DNA of 64,000 nucleotides from Rhodoblastus sphagnicola (GCF_002937075.1 NZ_NHSJ01000121.1:18858-82857), one strand, 5' to 3'; positions 27,714 through 39,854 are shown, counted from the stretch's first letter. Made by a program: numbers and translations. The notes: generated by a model not told the origin, from the letters alone.

Positions 27714-30335
27714 TCAGCTTCGCCGCGACGCCTGTTCCATCGCGCGAATCTGGTCAGCTTGCGAATTCGTGACGACCGCGCCCTGCGCCAGGGGGAAGCC
27801 GACTTCGACAAGCGTGCCTTCATTCTTGCGGCTGCGAATGACGAACTCGGCCTGATTGGCTTCGGCCAGCGCCTTGGTGAGCGGCAGGCCGAGGCCGGTG
27901 CCGCCGGCTTTCGACGAGACTTGGCGGAACGGCTCCAGCGCCGCGCACAATTCCGCGTCGTTCATGCCTATTCCCGTGTCCTTGACCCGCAACAGCAGCA
28001 CCTTGCCACCGCCGGAGGCGGACGAAGCAATCGAGGTCGAGACGATGACCTGGCCGCCCGGCTCATTGTAGCGCACGGCGTTGGCGAGCAGATTGAGCAC
28101 GATCTGGCGCAGCGCGCGTTCGTCGACGAGCGCGGGCGGCAGGCCAGGCGCCAGCGCCAGTCTGGTGATGACCCTTTCGCGATTGGCCTGCGGCTGGATC
28201 AGCGAAACGCATTCGGCGACGATCTGATTGGCGTCCACGGCCGAAATATTCAGGTCGAGCTTGCCGGCCTCGATCTTCGACAGGTCGAGCAGATCGTTGA
28301 CGAGGCTCATGACATGGGCGCCGGAGGCGTGGATGTCCTTGAGGTAATCCTTGTAGCGCGCGTTGCCGACCGGGCCGAACCGCTCGTCCATGATGACTTC
28401 GGTGAAGCCGAGAATGGCGTTGAGCGGCGTGCGAAGCTCGTGCGTGACGCAGGTGAGATACTCGGTCTTGGCCCGACTTTCGGCCTCGGCGATTTCGGCG
28501 CGGCGTTGCGCGTCCCGCAGCGCCAGCTCGTTCTCGCGGGCGCCAGCGGCCCGGAAGACGGCGCAATATTTGCCGGCGTCGTTCATCCGAACGAAGCTGA
28601 CCTCCAGCGGCAGGGCCTCGCCGGAGCGGGACAGGCCGTTCAGGCGCAGCGGCGGCGCGGCGGCGCGCGATGCGAGTTGAGCAAGCGCGGCGACGAACTC
28701 CGCGTGGCCGTCCGGCGCGATCAATTCGCGCATATTGGCGCTCTCGTCGCGCGCGCGCCCGAATAAATTTTCCGCAGCTTCGTTCAACCCGAGCAGATCG
28801 CCGTCGCCATTGAACAGCGCGACGCCGTCCGCCGAGGCCTTGAGGATGGCCATGACATCGGCGGCTTCCGCCTCGCGTTGGCGCAGGCTCGTCTCCAAGG
28901 CCGCGGCCCTCGCTTCCAGGCCCGCGGCCCTTGCCTCCAAGCCCGCGATCCCTGCCTGTACGCGCGATGAATGGCGGACCACCAAGGCCTCGGCGGGCGC
29001 TCCGTCCCAGGACGTCGGCGCCGCGTCGACCTCGACGGCAAGCTCCAGTCCGCCGCGCATCTTCAGGATGCCGGCGCCCATCGCGTTTGCATCGATTGCG
29101 CCGGCGCGGAAAAATTCCGCCGCATCGGCGCAGCCCAGCCAGTTCAGCAGGGTCCGATTGACGCGCAGCCAGGCGCCGTCGCGGCGGATAGCCAGCCCGA
29201 CGGGCAGGGAATCGAAGAAATCGTCGAACGACGCATCGCCTGCGTTCGCAACCTCGGCGTCACCCGGCGCGGCGGATGCGTTTTCGCCGTCGCGCGCCCG
29301 CGGTTCGCCCTGGGCGCCCAGCGTGCGGGCGATCTCCCGGAAGGCCTGGCGCTCGTGGGGCGCCAGAGTCACCAAAGCCGCCGGCTCCTCGCGGCTGTCG
29401 AAGGCGGCGGAGAGGCGCGGCGGCGGGAAGGGCAGGACGACGCCGGAGCAGTCCGGCGTCGGCTCTGGCGCGGCCTCATCCCGGATGTCAGGCTCCGATG
29501 CGTCCGTGCGCGCTATTTCCCGCAGCCGGTCGAGTTGGATGACTCCGAACCCGCGCCACCCGTCAAATCCTTTTTCGCGGTCGAAGGCGGGCAGGGCGCC
29601 GAGTGAAACGGGCGCGGCGGCGAGGGCGCCGTCGATCGGCCAGATCACCTCGACTCCGCTGAAGGTGACGCGACCGTTGAGCGCCGCCGCCAGTCGCCCC
29701 TCGGGGTCCATGCCCAACGCGCGCGCGGATTCGATCAGGTCGCGCCCGACCAGCGTCGCCGCCGCGCCGCCAAAGATTTCCGCGAGCGGCGGCGTGACTT
29801 CGGTAACGACATTGAGCGTATCCGTGCGCCAGAGGAAGCGTGCGGGCTTAAGGCCGGGATAGCGGCGCTCGAGCGCGCGCTTCAACGCGTCGCAGGCCTG
29901 CGAGTTTTGGACGGCGGGCATGTCGGCCGAAACCGGGATGGATCGGGCTTGGACTCCGCGCAGGCGCACGCCCAGGCCAGCGAGGACGTAAATCTGCGTG
30001 TGGGTGTTGGCGCGCCGGCAGAGAAATGTGATCTTTGCGCCGGGACCGAAGTCGAAACGCTCGATCCGGCTGGCGCCCGCCGGCAGGGGGCGCAGCCGTT
30101 GCGCCACGGCCTGGGCGGGAGCCGCATTCGGGGCAAGCGCGCCCTCTTGAAGGTCGGAGACGGAGTCCGCGCCAAACAGCGCCAGCGCCGCCGCATTGGC
30201 GTGGACAAGGCGCATGGACGCGCCTTCCGTGACCAGGACGGGCGCGCCGGCGCGCGCGAGCGAGGCGACGCCATTTTCGGCAAGAGCGGCGGCGATGTCC
30301 GCCCGAACTTCCTCTGTCGCCTGAATTCCGCTCAT
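27714..30335 (-). CDS. PAS-domain sensor histidine kinase (PleC/DivJ/PdhS-like)
   Basis: An 873-residue soluble sensor kinase with no clear membrane helix. PAS-like regions occur near the N-terminus (VTEGASMRLVHANAAALALF), around residue 380 and at about 500-620 (ADGVALFNGDGDLLGLNEAA). The phosphoacceptor helix THELRTPLNAILGFTEVI (His near 631) is followed by KDYLKDIHASGAHVMSLVND. The ATPase domain has NLLANAVRYNEPGG, DTGIGM and GGTGLGLPLTKALAEAN. That last block and the DIHASG helix resemble the DivJ/PleC/PdhS group that acts on DivK; the assignment is inferred. A repeated Ala/Arg/Glu stretch (GLEARAAGLEARAAALE) forms a short coiled coil. A CtrA-type box lies 19 bp upstream. Confidence 0.85.
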   Translation of the reverse strand: MSGIQATEEVRADIAAALAENGVASLARAGAPVLVTEGASMRLVHANAAALALFGADSVSDLQEGALAPNAAPAQAVAQRLRPLPAGASRIERFDFGPGAKITFLCRRANTHTQIYVLAGLGVRLRGVQARSIPVSADMPAVQNSQACDALKRALERRYPGLKPARFLWRTDTLNVVTEVTPPLAEIFGGAAATLVGRDLIESARALGMDPEGRLAAALNGRVTFSGVEVIWPIDGALAAAPVSLGALPAFDREKGFDGWRGFGVIQLDRLREIARTDASEPDIRDEAAPEPTPDCSGVVLPFPPPRLSAAFDSREEPAALVTLAPHERQAFREIARTLGAQGEPRARDGENASAAPGDAEVANAGDASFDDFFDSLPVGLAIRRDGAWLRVNRTLLNWLGCADAAEFFRAGAIDANAMGAGILKMRGGLELAVEVDAAPTSWDGAPAEALVVRHSSRVQAGIAGLEARAAGLEARAAALETSLRQREAEAADVMAILKASADGVALFNGDGDLLGLNEAAENLFGRARDESANMRELIAPDGHAEFVAALAQLASRAAAPPLRLNGLSRSGEALPLEVSFVRMNDAGKYCAVFRAAGARENELALRDAQRRAEIAEAESRAKTEYLTCVTHELRTPLNAILGFTEVIMDERFGPVGNARYKDYLKDIHASGAHVMSLVNDLLDLSKIEAGKLDLNISAVDANQIVAECVSLIQPQANRERVITRLALAPGLPPALVDERALRQIVLNLLANAVRYNEPGGQVIVSTSIASSASGGGKVLLLRVKDTGIGMNDAELCAALEPFRQVSSKAGGTGLGLPLTKALAEANQAEFVIRSRKNEGTLVEVGFPLAQGAVVTNSQADQIRAMEQASRRS

Positions 30336-30353
30336 CGTCCCGCCCAGTGATCT

Positions 30354-30368
30354 TTAATGAAAGATTAA
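30354..30368 (-). promoter_or_regulatory. CtrA-type box before the histidine kinase
   Basis: TTAATGAAAGATTAA is a perfect TTAA-N7-TTAA, 19 bp before the kinase start codon on the minus strand. So close to the start it would overlap the promoter or leader. Confidence 0.55.
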
Positions 30369-30478
30369 ACACGTAAGCGCATGGGAATCCAGTTTTGATC
30401 CAGGACATTTCGTTGCGTTGCGTGCTATGGTGAACAATCAGTTAATTCCAGCGGTCGACGGAGGGATCCCACGGTCCA

Positions 30479-30512
30479 TGTTGCACTGCACAATCCTATT
30501 TGCAGCGCAGCA
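30479..30512 (+). promoter_or_regulatory. TGC-rich double site, candidate PhaR operator
   Basis: TGTTGCACTGCACAA (30479-30493) and TTTGCAGCGCAGCA (30499-30512) are two imperfect TGC/GCA palindromes 5 bp apart, about 90 bp before the first phasin start. PhaR, the regulator of polyhydroxyalkanoate granule proteins, binds TGC-rich repeats of this kind upstream of phasin genes. Binding here is inferred. Confidence 0.5.
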
Positions 30513-30601
30513 TTTTTCGTGTTAATCATCCGCGCGTAAAGTTCATTGGCCCGGGAGTGTGGGAGCGCTGGAACCCCGGGCGCAAGCTTACAGGATGTCC
30601 C

Positions 30602-30967
30602 ATGACCAATCTCAATCTGGAAGTCCCGCCGGAAGTTCGCGAATTCGCCGAAAAGACGGTCGAGCAGGCCCGCAAGGCGTTCGATGGCTATGTCGCCGCC
30701 GCTCAGAAGGCCGCGGCCCAGACCGAAACCGCGGCGGAGAATGCGGCCGCCGGCATGAAGGACCTCAGCTCCAAGGCGATCTCCTACGCCGAAGCCAATG
30801 TGAAGGCCGCTTTCGACCTTGCGGAAAGCTTGGTCAAGGCTAAGGATCCGAAGGAAATCCTGTCGATCCAGTCCGAATATCTCAAGGCGCAGATCGCCGC
30901 CGTGCAGGAACAGGCCAAGGCCCTTGGCGACGCCGTCAAGACCGCCATGACTCCGGACGCCAAGTGA
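30602..30967 (+). CDS. Phasin, polyhydroxyalkanoate granule protein 1
   Basis: A 121-residue all-helical amphipathic protein of the phasin family: VPPEVREFAEKTVEQARKAF, then YVAAAQKAAAQTE, KAISYAEANVKAAFDLAESL and AKDPKEILSIQSEYLKAQ, a typical phasin helix series. Phasins coat polyhydroxyalkanoate granules and set their number and size. ATG 30602 follows AGGA by 7 nt. The stop TGA shares its last base with the ATG of a second phasin gene, so the pair is translated together. Confidence 0.88.
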   Translation: MTNLNLEVPPEVREFAEKTVEQARKAFDGYVAAAQKAAAQTETAAENAAAGMKDLSSKAISYAEANVKAAFDLAESLVKAKDPKEILSIQSEYLKAQIAAVQEQAKALGDAVKTAMTPDAK

Positions 30968-31545
30968 TGGCCACGCCTCCACGCAGGGCCGCAAAGGCCA
31001 AGCCGCCGGCGGAAACCGCCCAGTTCGCCCAGTTCACTGAGGCTTCGGAGGCGGTGGCGCCAGAACCCGAGTCGGTCGGCGTAGCGCCCGAACCCGAAAC
31101 TGAGCCTGAAACTGAACCCGCGTCCGCGTCCGCGCCGGAACCGGCGGCGGCGGAGCCCGCCGCTCCAGCTCCGAAGGTCGAAACGCCGGCTCCGGCGTCG
31201 AAGGCCGAGAAGCCGGCGAAAGCCGCCGACGCGAAGGCGCCCGAACCCGTCCATGCGACGGAAAACGCCTTCACCGCCGCGAGCAAGAGCCTACAGGCCT
31301 TCTCCACCAAGGCGATGGAGGCCTATCAGGTCAATGCCGCCGCTTCGATGGACTATATGAAGGCGCTCGCGGGCGTCCGCACTGTCTCCGAGGCCGTCGC
31401 TTTGCAGAGCGAACATATGCGCAAGCAGTATGAAGCGATCACCTCCCAAGCCAAGGAGCTGACGGCGCTCGCCCAGCAGGTTGCGGCGGACGCCACCGGT
31501 CCGCTGAAGGATCAGTTCGGCAAGGGATTCAAGTCGTCGAGCTGA
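30967..31545 (+). CDS. Phasin 2, with Pro/Glu/Ala-rich N-terminal extension
   Basis: A 192-residue protein. The first ~95 residues are low-complexity Pro/Glu/Ala/Lys (VGVAPEPETEPETEPASASA) and probably disordered. The last ~95 form a phasin domain (AFSTKAMEAYQVNAAASMDY, VRTVSEAVALQSEHMRKQYE, SQAKELTALAQQVAAD). It is coupled to phasin 1 through a one-base stop/start overlap (TGATG). The disordered arm could act as a linker for other granule proteins or DNA; that is a guess. A strong terminator follows. Confidence 0.82.
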   Translation: MATPPRRAAKAKPPAETAQFAQFTEASEAVAPEPESVGVAPEPETEPETEPASASAPEPAAAEPAAPAPKVETPAPASKAEKPAKAADAKAPEPVHATENAFTAASKSLQAFSTKAMEAYQVNAAASMDYMKALAGVRTVSEAVALQSEHMRKQYEAITSQAKELTALAQQVAADATGPLKDQFGKGFKSSS

Positions 31546-31567
31546 GTTTTCCCGAACGTCATTTTTC

Positions 31568-31605
31568 GCGCGCGAATGCTCTTGCATTCGCGCGCCTCTT
31601 TTTAT
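31568..31605 (+). terminator. Strong terminator after the phasin operon
   Basis: A perfect 12-bp stem GCGCGCGAATGC/GCATTCGCGCGC with loop TCTT is followed by CTCTTTTTAT. Confidence 0.9.
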
Positions 31606-31621
31606 AGGGTCCGCCCGCGTT

Positions 31622-31698
31622 GCCGCCATAGCTCAGTTGGTTAGAGCGCTAGATTGTGGATCTAGAGGTCCCCTGTTCAAACCAGGGTGGCGGTACCA
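31622..31698 (+). tRNA. tRNA-His (GTG)
   Basis: A 77-nt cloverleaf with encoded CCA. The anticodon stem CTAGA/TCTAG encloses TTGTGGA, anticodon GTG. The D arm is GCTC...GAGC, the T arm CCCTG-TTCAAAC-CAGGG. The acceptor pairs GCCGCCA with TGGCGGT, so position 1-72 is a G-T wobble. The discriminator is A73 and the base before G1 is T, so the usual G-1:C73 pair of tRNA-His is absent, as known for alphaproteobacteria. Confidence 0.97.
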
Positions 31699-32105
31699 TC
31701 TTTCTTAATAATGCAGTGTCTCCGCGAAGGTTGGCTCCACTTTGCGCGATCGGGAGATGTTCGCGCCAATTTCGTCGACGACAATCATCCCTATGCGCCT
31801 TTCCCGGCCAATCGGGCTAAAGGAAAGGCCGCTGACACAACGTCAAATTTGGGGGTATTGGACGCGAAAGCCGCCCCTCGGGAGGCGAAGATTCCAAGCG
31901 AATTTACAATCCGCGGGGCATCCAACTCGCAGAGTGCGGCGGATCGTGCTGCGCCCGCACTCATCCAGGCGCGGAAGCCGCGCCTCGAAACGAAGCTGAA
32001 TCGCTGTTTCGTCAATTATCCATCAGGGATAGGATTCAAGCTGAGCCTTGGGAAGCCCACGCGGCCGGCGATTAAGTTGTATCGCCGTGTCGCCTTAGGG
32101 GCCAA
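31699..32105. other. Gene-free stretch between tRNA-His and cmk
   Basis: About 400 bp downstream of the tRNA, with no recognised gene. Open frames on both strands (for example 31791-32015 minus, 74 codons) lack ribosome sites and family-like sequence. No copy of the tRNA 3' end was seen that would mark an attachment site. It may be a degraded insertion. Confidence 0.4.
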
Positions 32106-34658
<2,553 letters not shown>

Positions 34659-34662
<4 letters not shown>

Positions 34663-34802
34663 GGCCTGTCCTCCCGGCCGTCGAAGCTGGTGAGTTTTCG
34701 CCGCAAGTCACGGTAATCGGCGGTGATCTTGAACATCATCGCCCCGATGACGACGGCCGCGAAAGCATAGGCCGCGAAAATGAAGCCGGAATAGTCTTTC
34801 AC
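34659..34802 (-). CDS. ccmD: Heme exporter protein D, small
   Basis: A 47-residue protein readable only from a GTG start: KDYSGFIFAAYAFAAVVIGA as a single membrane helix, then the basic cytoplasmic tail DYRDLRRKLTSFDGREDRP. CcmD holds CcmE with the CcmABC complex and is needed for release of holo-CcmE. Both ends are fixed by 4-nt GTGA overlaps, with ccmC upstream and ccmG downstream. Position and topology match ccmD exactly, although so short a protein carries little sequence signal. Confidence 0.88.
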
Positions 34803-35542
34803 GCCGTCGCCTCCGCTTTTTCCTCGGCATGGGCCGCGTCAATGCTCAGACGCCGAAGCCTGCGGCGCAGGATCTCGTTACGGATCGCCATGAGGTGAAG
34901 CGTGAGAAAAAGAAAGCTGAAGCCCAAAGCCATGATCAGCAATGTCCACAGCATGGAGCCGGATATGGCCGGGCCGCCGACGCGAAACACCGACGCCGGC
35001 TGATGCAGCGTGTTCCACCAATCGACGGAGAACTTTATGATGGGAATGTTCACGACGCCGACCAGGGTGAGGATCGCAGCGGCGCGCGCCGCTTGCGCGG
35101 GCTCCTCGATCGTCCGCCACAGGCCGACCAGGCCGAGATAGATCAGGAACAGCACCAGCACCGAGGTGAGGCGCGCGTCCCAGACCCACCAGGTTCCCCA
35201 CATCGGCTTGCCCCAGAGCGAACCCGACACCAGGCACAACAGCGTGAAGGCGGCCCCGAGCGGCGCCGCCGCCTTTTGCGCGGCGTCGGCGAGCGGGTGG
35301 CGCCAGACGATCGTGCCGAGCGCGGCTGAGGTCATGATGATGTAGCACATCATGCTAAGCCATGCCGAGGGCACGTGAAGATACATGATCTTGACCGATG
35401 CTCCCTGCTGGTAGTCGTCGGGCGCGACAAAGAAAGTCAGATACAGTCCGACGATCAGGAGAAGCGCGGTCGCCGCGGCAAGCCAGGGAATGAGCCTTGC
35501 GGCAAGCGCAAGGAAGTTGGTCGGATTGGCGTATTTGAGCAT
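34799..35542 (-). CDS. ccmC: Heme exporter protein C
   Basis: A 247-residue six-helix membrane protein that presents heme to CcmE. The periplasmic tryptophan-rich motif WGTWWVWDARLTS is the defining WWD domain, and the histidines in YLHVPSAW and NTLHQPAS flank it as heme ligands. ATG 35542 gives MLKYANPTNF, the usual start; the frame could extend 18 codons upstream without conserved sequence. It lies 61 bp below ccmB and overlaps ccmD by 4 nt. Confidence 0.95.
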   Translation of the reverse strand: MLKYANPTNFLALAARLIPWLAAATALLLIVGLYLTFFVAPDDYQQGASVKIMYLHVPSAWLSMMCYIIMTSAALGTIVWRHPLADAAQKAAAPLGAAFTLLCLVSGSLWGKPMWGTWWVWDARLTSVLVLFLIYLGLVGLWRTIEEPAQAARAAAILTLVGVVNIPIIKFSVDWWNTLHQPASVFRVGGPAISGSMLWTLLIMALGFSFLFLTLHLMAIRNEILRRRLRRLSIDAAHAEEKAEATA

Positions 35543-35603
35543 CGCGGATCCATCGATAATACGGGATTGATTAGGCTTGCGCGTCGGCAAAATCAATCGT
35601 TCT

Positions 35604-36278
35604 TCATGCGTCGCGGGAGCGCAGCGCGGCGGCCGCGGCGAAAGGCGCTCCCGCCACGGCGGCCAGAGACAGGCCGCACAGGATCAGTATGGGGATGTGA
35701 AACGGCACGGTCCCGCCGCTGGCGGCGGTTGCGGCGGAGACGCCGAAAATCAGAACGGGCGTCGTGAGCGGCAGAATCAGGACCGCCATCAGCAGGCCGC
35801 CGCGCCGCAGGCCGGCCGTGAGCGCCGCGCCAATGGCGCCGAGCATGGTGAGCGCCGGCGTGCCCGCGAGCAGCGAAAGCGAAATACCCGCGAGCGAAGC
35901 CGGCTCCATCGCGAGCGTCAAGCCGAGCAGAGGCGAGGCGACGATGAGCGGCAGCGCCGTGGCGATCCAATGCGCGACGCATTTGACGAGAACCACCAGC
36001 TCCAGCGGTGTGGCGGCCGTGAGCAGCAAATCCAGCGAGCCATCGTCGGCGTCGGACTGAAACAGGCGATCGAGGCCAAGCAGCGTCGCCAGCAAGGCGG
36101 CGATCCAGAGAATCGCCGGACCGATTCGCGACAGCAGATTGAGGTCCGGGCCGATGGCGAAGGGGGTGAGGCTGACCAGAATGAGGAAGAACACGACCCC
36201 CATGGCGCCGCCGCCGCCGACCGAGCGCGCAAGTTGTAATTCACGCCAGAACAATGCGGAGAGAGCAGATTGCATCAT
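35604..36278 (-). CDS. ccmB: Heme exporter protein B
   Basis: A 224-residue membrane subunit with six helices, partner of the CcmA ATPase. SALFWRELQLARS at the start, DRLFQSDADDGSLDLLL after the second helix, and LPLTTPVLIFGVSA near the fifth are typical. The CcmAB ATPase drives release of heme-loaded CcmE. The first codon (ATGATG) overlaps the ccmA stop, so the two are translationally coupled. Confidence 0.94.
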   Translation of the reverse strand: MMQSALSALFWRELQLARSVGGGGAMGVVFFLILVSLTPFAIGPDLNLLSRIGPAILWIAALLATLLGLDRLFQSDADDGSLDLLLTAATPLELVVLVKCVAHWIATALPLIVASPLLGLTLAMEPASLAGISLSLLAGTPALTMLGAIGAALTAGLRRGGLLMAVLILPLTTPVLIFGVSAATAASGGTVPFHIPILILCGLSLAAVAGAPFAAAAALRSRDA

Positions 36279-36934
36279 GCGTTTCCAATGGCCCCGGCGT
36301 CCGTGGCGCTCAGATCAAGCACGGCGGCGTCGATCAGTCCGAGCGGCGCGTGGGTCGCGGCGATGATCATGCCGCCCGAGGCGCGATGGCGCGCGAACGC
36401 TTCGCCGAGGATTTCCTGCGAGGCGACATCGAGCGCGGTCGCCGGTTCGTCGAGAATCCACAGCGGGCGTGGCGACACGAACAGCCGCGCCAGGGCGACC
36501 CTGCGCTTCTGTCCCGCCGAGAGATAGGCCACGGGAAAATCCGCCAAACGTTTCAAACCCATGCGGTGCAGCGCCTGGGAGGGCGCAAGACTTTCCCCGG
36601 ACGAGGGCGTGGCGAGCATGCGCGCCCAGAATTCCAGATTTTCCGAGGCGGTCAGCGCCGACTTCAAGCCGTCGGCATGGCCGACGTAATGGCAAAGCTC
36701 CGGCAGCGGCGCCTCGGAGGCTTCGCCCGCGTGGGTCAGTTCGCCGCCGCTGAGCGGCAGAAAGCCGGCGATCGCGCGCAACAGCGTCGATTTGCCCGCG
36801 CCGTTGCGGCCGAGCGCGACGAGGGCTTCGCCCGCGCGCAATTCGAAATGGATATTCTTGACGATGGCGCGTCCGCCGCGATCGACGCTGACGCTGCGCG
36901 CGCTCAGAGAGGTCAATGCAAATTGTTGATTCAA
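36275..36934 (-). CDS. ccmA: Heme exporter ATP-binding protein A
   Basis: A 219-residue ABC ATPase of the cytochrome c maturation system. LGRNGAGKSTLLRAIAG (Walker A), YLSAGQKRRVALARLF (signature) and LWILDEPATALDV (Walker B) are clear. It is short and without accessory domains, as expected. It is the first gene of ccmABCDG. The 144-bp gap to divergent acnA must hold both promoters. A phototroph rich in c-type cytochromes would need this system. Confidence 0.94.
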   Translation of the reverse strand: MNQQFALTSLSARSVSVDRGGRAIVKNIHFELRAGEALVALGRNGAGKSTLLRAIAGFLPLSGGELTHAGEASEAPLPELCHYVGHADGLKSALTASENLEFWARMLATPSSGESLAPSQALHRMGLKRLADFPVAYLSAGQKRRVALARLFVSPRPLWILDEPATALDVASQEILGEAFARHRASGGMIIAATHAPLGLIDAAVLDLSATDAGAIGNA

Positions 36935-37078
36935 CGCGGTGAATTCCTCTCTCTCGCGTGTCCCGCAAAACGAATTTTATCCGAGCCCCCGCAACTTTTG
37001 TTTGTGTAGCGCGCGCATGAGGAATTATCTATAAGCCTTCTCGATCATCTTATCCCTCTTTTTCGGGACCCCGCACCG

Positions 37079-39805
37079 ATGGCCTCTCTCGACAGCTTCA
37101 AATGCCGCAAGACCCTCAAGGTTGGCGCGAAAACCTATCATTACTATTCTCTTAAAGCTGCGGAGAAGAATGGTCTCGAAGGCATTTCGAAGCTGCCCTA
37201 TTCGATGAAGGTGCTGCTCGAAAATTTGCTGCGCAATGAGGACGGGCGCTCGGTCACGAAAGAAGATATCGTTGGCGTCGCCGAATGGCTTGGGAACAAG
37301 GGCAAGGTTGAACGGGAAATCGCCTTCCGCCCCGCGCGCGTCCTGATGCAAGATTTTACAGGCGTCCCGGCGGTGGTGGATCTCGCCGCCATGCGCGACG
37401 GCATCGAATCGCTGGGCGGCGATCCCGAAAAGATCAACCCGCTCGTGCCCGTCGATCTCGTGATCGACCATTCGGTGATCGTCGATCACTTCGGCTCCAA
37501 GAGCGCGCTCAAGCAGAATGTCGATCTAGAATACTCCCGCAATGGCGAACGCTACACCTTCCTGAAGTGGGGGCAGGGCGCGCTGGACAATTTCCGCGTC
37601 GTCCCTCCGGGCACCGGCATCTGCCACCAGGTCAACACGGAATATCTCGCCCAGACGGTCTGGACGCGGAAGGAGAAGTTTCAACCGGCGCGCGGCAAGG
37701 CCGTCACGGTCGAGGTCGCCTATCCCGACACCGTGGTCGGCACCGATTCGCACACCACCATGGTCAATGGTCTTTCGGTGCTCGGCTGGGGCGTCGGCGG
37801 CATTGAGGCGGAGGCCGCCATGCTCGGCCAGCCGCAATCCATGCTGCTGCCGGAAGTGATCGGTTTCAAGCTGAACGGCAAACTGAAAGAGGGCGTCACG
37901 GCCACCGATCTCGTTCTGACCGTCACGCAAATGCTGCGCAAGAAGGGCGTCGTCGGCAAATTCGTGGAATTCTTCGGCTCTGGCCTCGACGGGCTGACGC
38001 TGGCGGATCGCGCCACCATCGCCAATATGGGACCGGAATATGGCGCGACCTGCGGCTTCTTCCCGATCGATTCGGAAACCATCGATTATCTAGACAAGAC
38101 CGGCCGCAAGCCGGCGCGCGTGCAGCTCGTCGAAAAATACGCGCGCGCCCAGGGCCTGTTCCGCACCCGCGCCGCCGCCGAACCGGTGTTCACCGATACC
38201 GTGGAACTCGATCTCGCTTCGGTCGTGCCGTCGCTCGCCGGCCCGAAGCGGCCGGAAGGCCGCATCGCGCTGGACAGCGTCGCGGCCGGTTTTTCCTCGG
38301 CCATGGAAACCGAATACAAGAAGATCGCTTCGCTCTCCGAACGCTACAAGGTCGAGGGCGAAGAGTTCGACATCGGCCACGGCGATGTCGTCATCGCCGC
38401 CATCACCTCCTGCACCAACACCTCCAATCCCAGCGTTCTCATCGGCGCCGGCCTGTTGGCGCGCAACGCCGTCGCCCTTGGCCTGACGGTCAAGCCCTGG
38501 GTCAAGACGTCGCTCGCGCCGGGCTCGCAGGTGGTCGCCGAATATCTCACCAAGGCGGGCCTGCAAAAGCCGTTGGACAAGCTCGGCTTCAACCTGGTCG
38601 GGTTCGGCTGCACCACCTGCATCGGCAATTCCGGCCCGCTGCCGGAAAAGATTTCCAAGTCGATCAACGCCAATGGCGTCGTGGCGGCGGCTGTCCTCTC
38701 GGGCAATCGCAACTTTGAAGGCCGCGTCTCGCCGGACGTCCAGGCCAACTATCTGGCTTCGCCGCCCCTGGTCGTCGCCTATGCCCTCGCGGGTTCCATG
38801 CAAAAGGATCTGACCAAGGAGCCAATCGGCCACACCAAGAAGGGCGAACCGGTCTTCCTGCGCGACATCTGGCCGACCTCCAAGGAAATCCAGGAGTTCG
38901 TCCGCAAGAACGTCACCAAGTCGCTGTTCAAGTCAAAATACGCCGATGTCTTCAAGGGCGACGCCAACTGGCGCAAGGTCAAGGCGCCGCAAAGCCAGAC
39001 CTACGCCTGGGACAACAAGTCGACCTATGTGCAGAACCCGCCCTATTTCAAGGGCATAGAGATGCAACCGAAGCCGGTGACGGACATCGAGGGCGCGCGC
39101 GTCCTGGCGCTGTTCGGCGACAAGATCACCACCGACCATATTTCCCCGGCCGGATCGATCAAGGCGGCGTCGCCGGCGGGCAAATATCTTCAGGCCAACA
39201 AGGTCAAGCCGGAGGATTTCAACCAGTACGGCACCCGGCGCGGCAACCATGAAGTGATGATGCGCGGCACGTTCGCCAATATCCGCATCAAGAACTTCAT
39301 GCTCGCCGGCGAAGACGGGTCTGTCCCGGAAGGCGGCAACACCAAGTTCTTCCCCGGCGGCGAGGTTCTGCCGATCTACGACGCCGCGATGAAATACGCC
39401 AAGACCAAGACGCCGCTGGTGGTGTTCGCGGGCGTTGAATATGGCAATGGCTCCTCGCGCGACTGGGCGGCCAAGGGCACTAACCTGTTGGGCGTCCGCG
39501 CCGTGATCGCCGAGAGTTTCGAGCGTATCCACCGTTCGAATCTGGTCGGCATGGGCGTGCTGCCGCTGACCTTCGAAGAGGGCGTCAGCTGGAAGTCGCT
39601 GGGCCTGAAGGGCGACGAAACCATCTCCATCAAGGGTCTCACCGAGTTGCAGCCTCGCCAGAAGCTTGAGGTGGAAATCACCTATGCCGACGGCGCGGTG
39701 AAAAAGGTCAGGCTGAACAACCGCATCCTGACGCTCGACGAAATCGAGTACTACAAGAACGGCGGCATTCTGCACTATGTGCTGCGCCAACTCGTCGTCG
39801 CCTGA
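37079..39805 (+). CDS. acnA: Aconitate hydratase A
   Basis: A 908-residue TCA-cycle enzyme interconverting citrate and isocitrate through a 4Fe-4S cluster. Cluster cysteines are in [12 protein letters not shown] (about residue 443) and [16 protein letters not shown] (about 508). Other signatures are [36 protein letters not shown] (swivel domain) and [16 protein letters not shown]. Length and order match AcnA/IRP-type aconitases rather than AcnB, so an RNA-binding apo-form is possible. It diverges from ccmA and ends in a 16-bp terminator. Confidence 0.97.
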   Translation: MASLDSFKCRKTLKVGAKTYHYYSLKAAEKNGLEGISKLPYSMKVLLENLLRNEDGRSVTKEDIVGVAEWLGNKGKVEREIAFRPARVLMQDFTGVPAVVDLAAMRDGIESLGGDPEKINPLVPVDLVIDHSVIVDHFGSKSALKQNVDLEYSRNGERYTFLKWGQGALDNFRVVPPGTGICHQVNTEYLAQTVWTRKEKFQPARGKAVTVEVAYPDTVVGTDSHTTMVNGLSVLGWGVGGIEAEAAMLGQPQSMLLPEVIGFKLNGKLKEGVTATDLVLTVTQMLRKKGVVGKFVEFFGSGLDGLTLADRATIANMGPEYGATCGFFPIDSETIDYLDKTGRKPARVQLVEKYARAQGLFRTRAAAEPVFTDTVELDLASVVPSLAGPKRPEGRIALDSVAAGFSSAMETEYKKIASLSERYKVEGEEFDIGHGDVVIAAITSCTNTSNPSVLIGAGLLARNAVALGLTVKPWVKTSLAPGSQVVAEYLTKAGLQKPLDKLGFNLVGFGCTTCIGNSGPLPEKISKSINANGVVAAAVLSGNRNFEGRVSPDVQANYLASPPLVVAYALAGSMQKDLTKEPIGHTKKGEPVFLRDIWPTSKEIQEFVRKNVTKSLFKSKYADVFKGDANWRKVKAPQSQTYAWDNKSTYVQNPPYFKGIEMQPKPVTDIEGARVLALFGDKITTDHISPAGSIKAASPAGKYLQANKVKPEDFNQYGTRRGNHEVMMRGTFANIRIKNFMLAGEDGSVPEGGNTKFFPGGEVLPIYDAAMKYAKTKTPLVVFAGVEYGNGSSRDWAAKGTNLLGVRAVIAESFERIHRSNLVGMGVLPLTFEEGVSWKSLGLKGDETISIKGLTELQPRQKLEVEITYADGAVKKVRLNNRILTLDEIEYYKNGGILHYVLRQLVVA

Positions 39806-39818
39806 TTTCACGGGATAG

Positions 39819-39854
39819 AAAAAGCCGCCGGGCGTCATCGCCCGGCGGCTTTTT
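39819..39854. terminator. Strong terminator after acnA
   Basis: A perfect 16-bp stem (39819-39834 with 39839-39854), loop TCAT, with A5 and T5 at its ends. It can work in both directions between acnA and convergent mepA. Confidence 0.9.
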
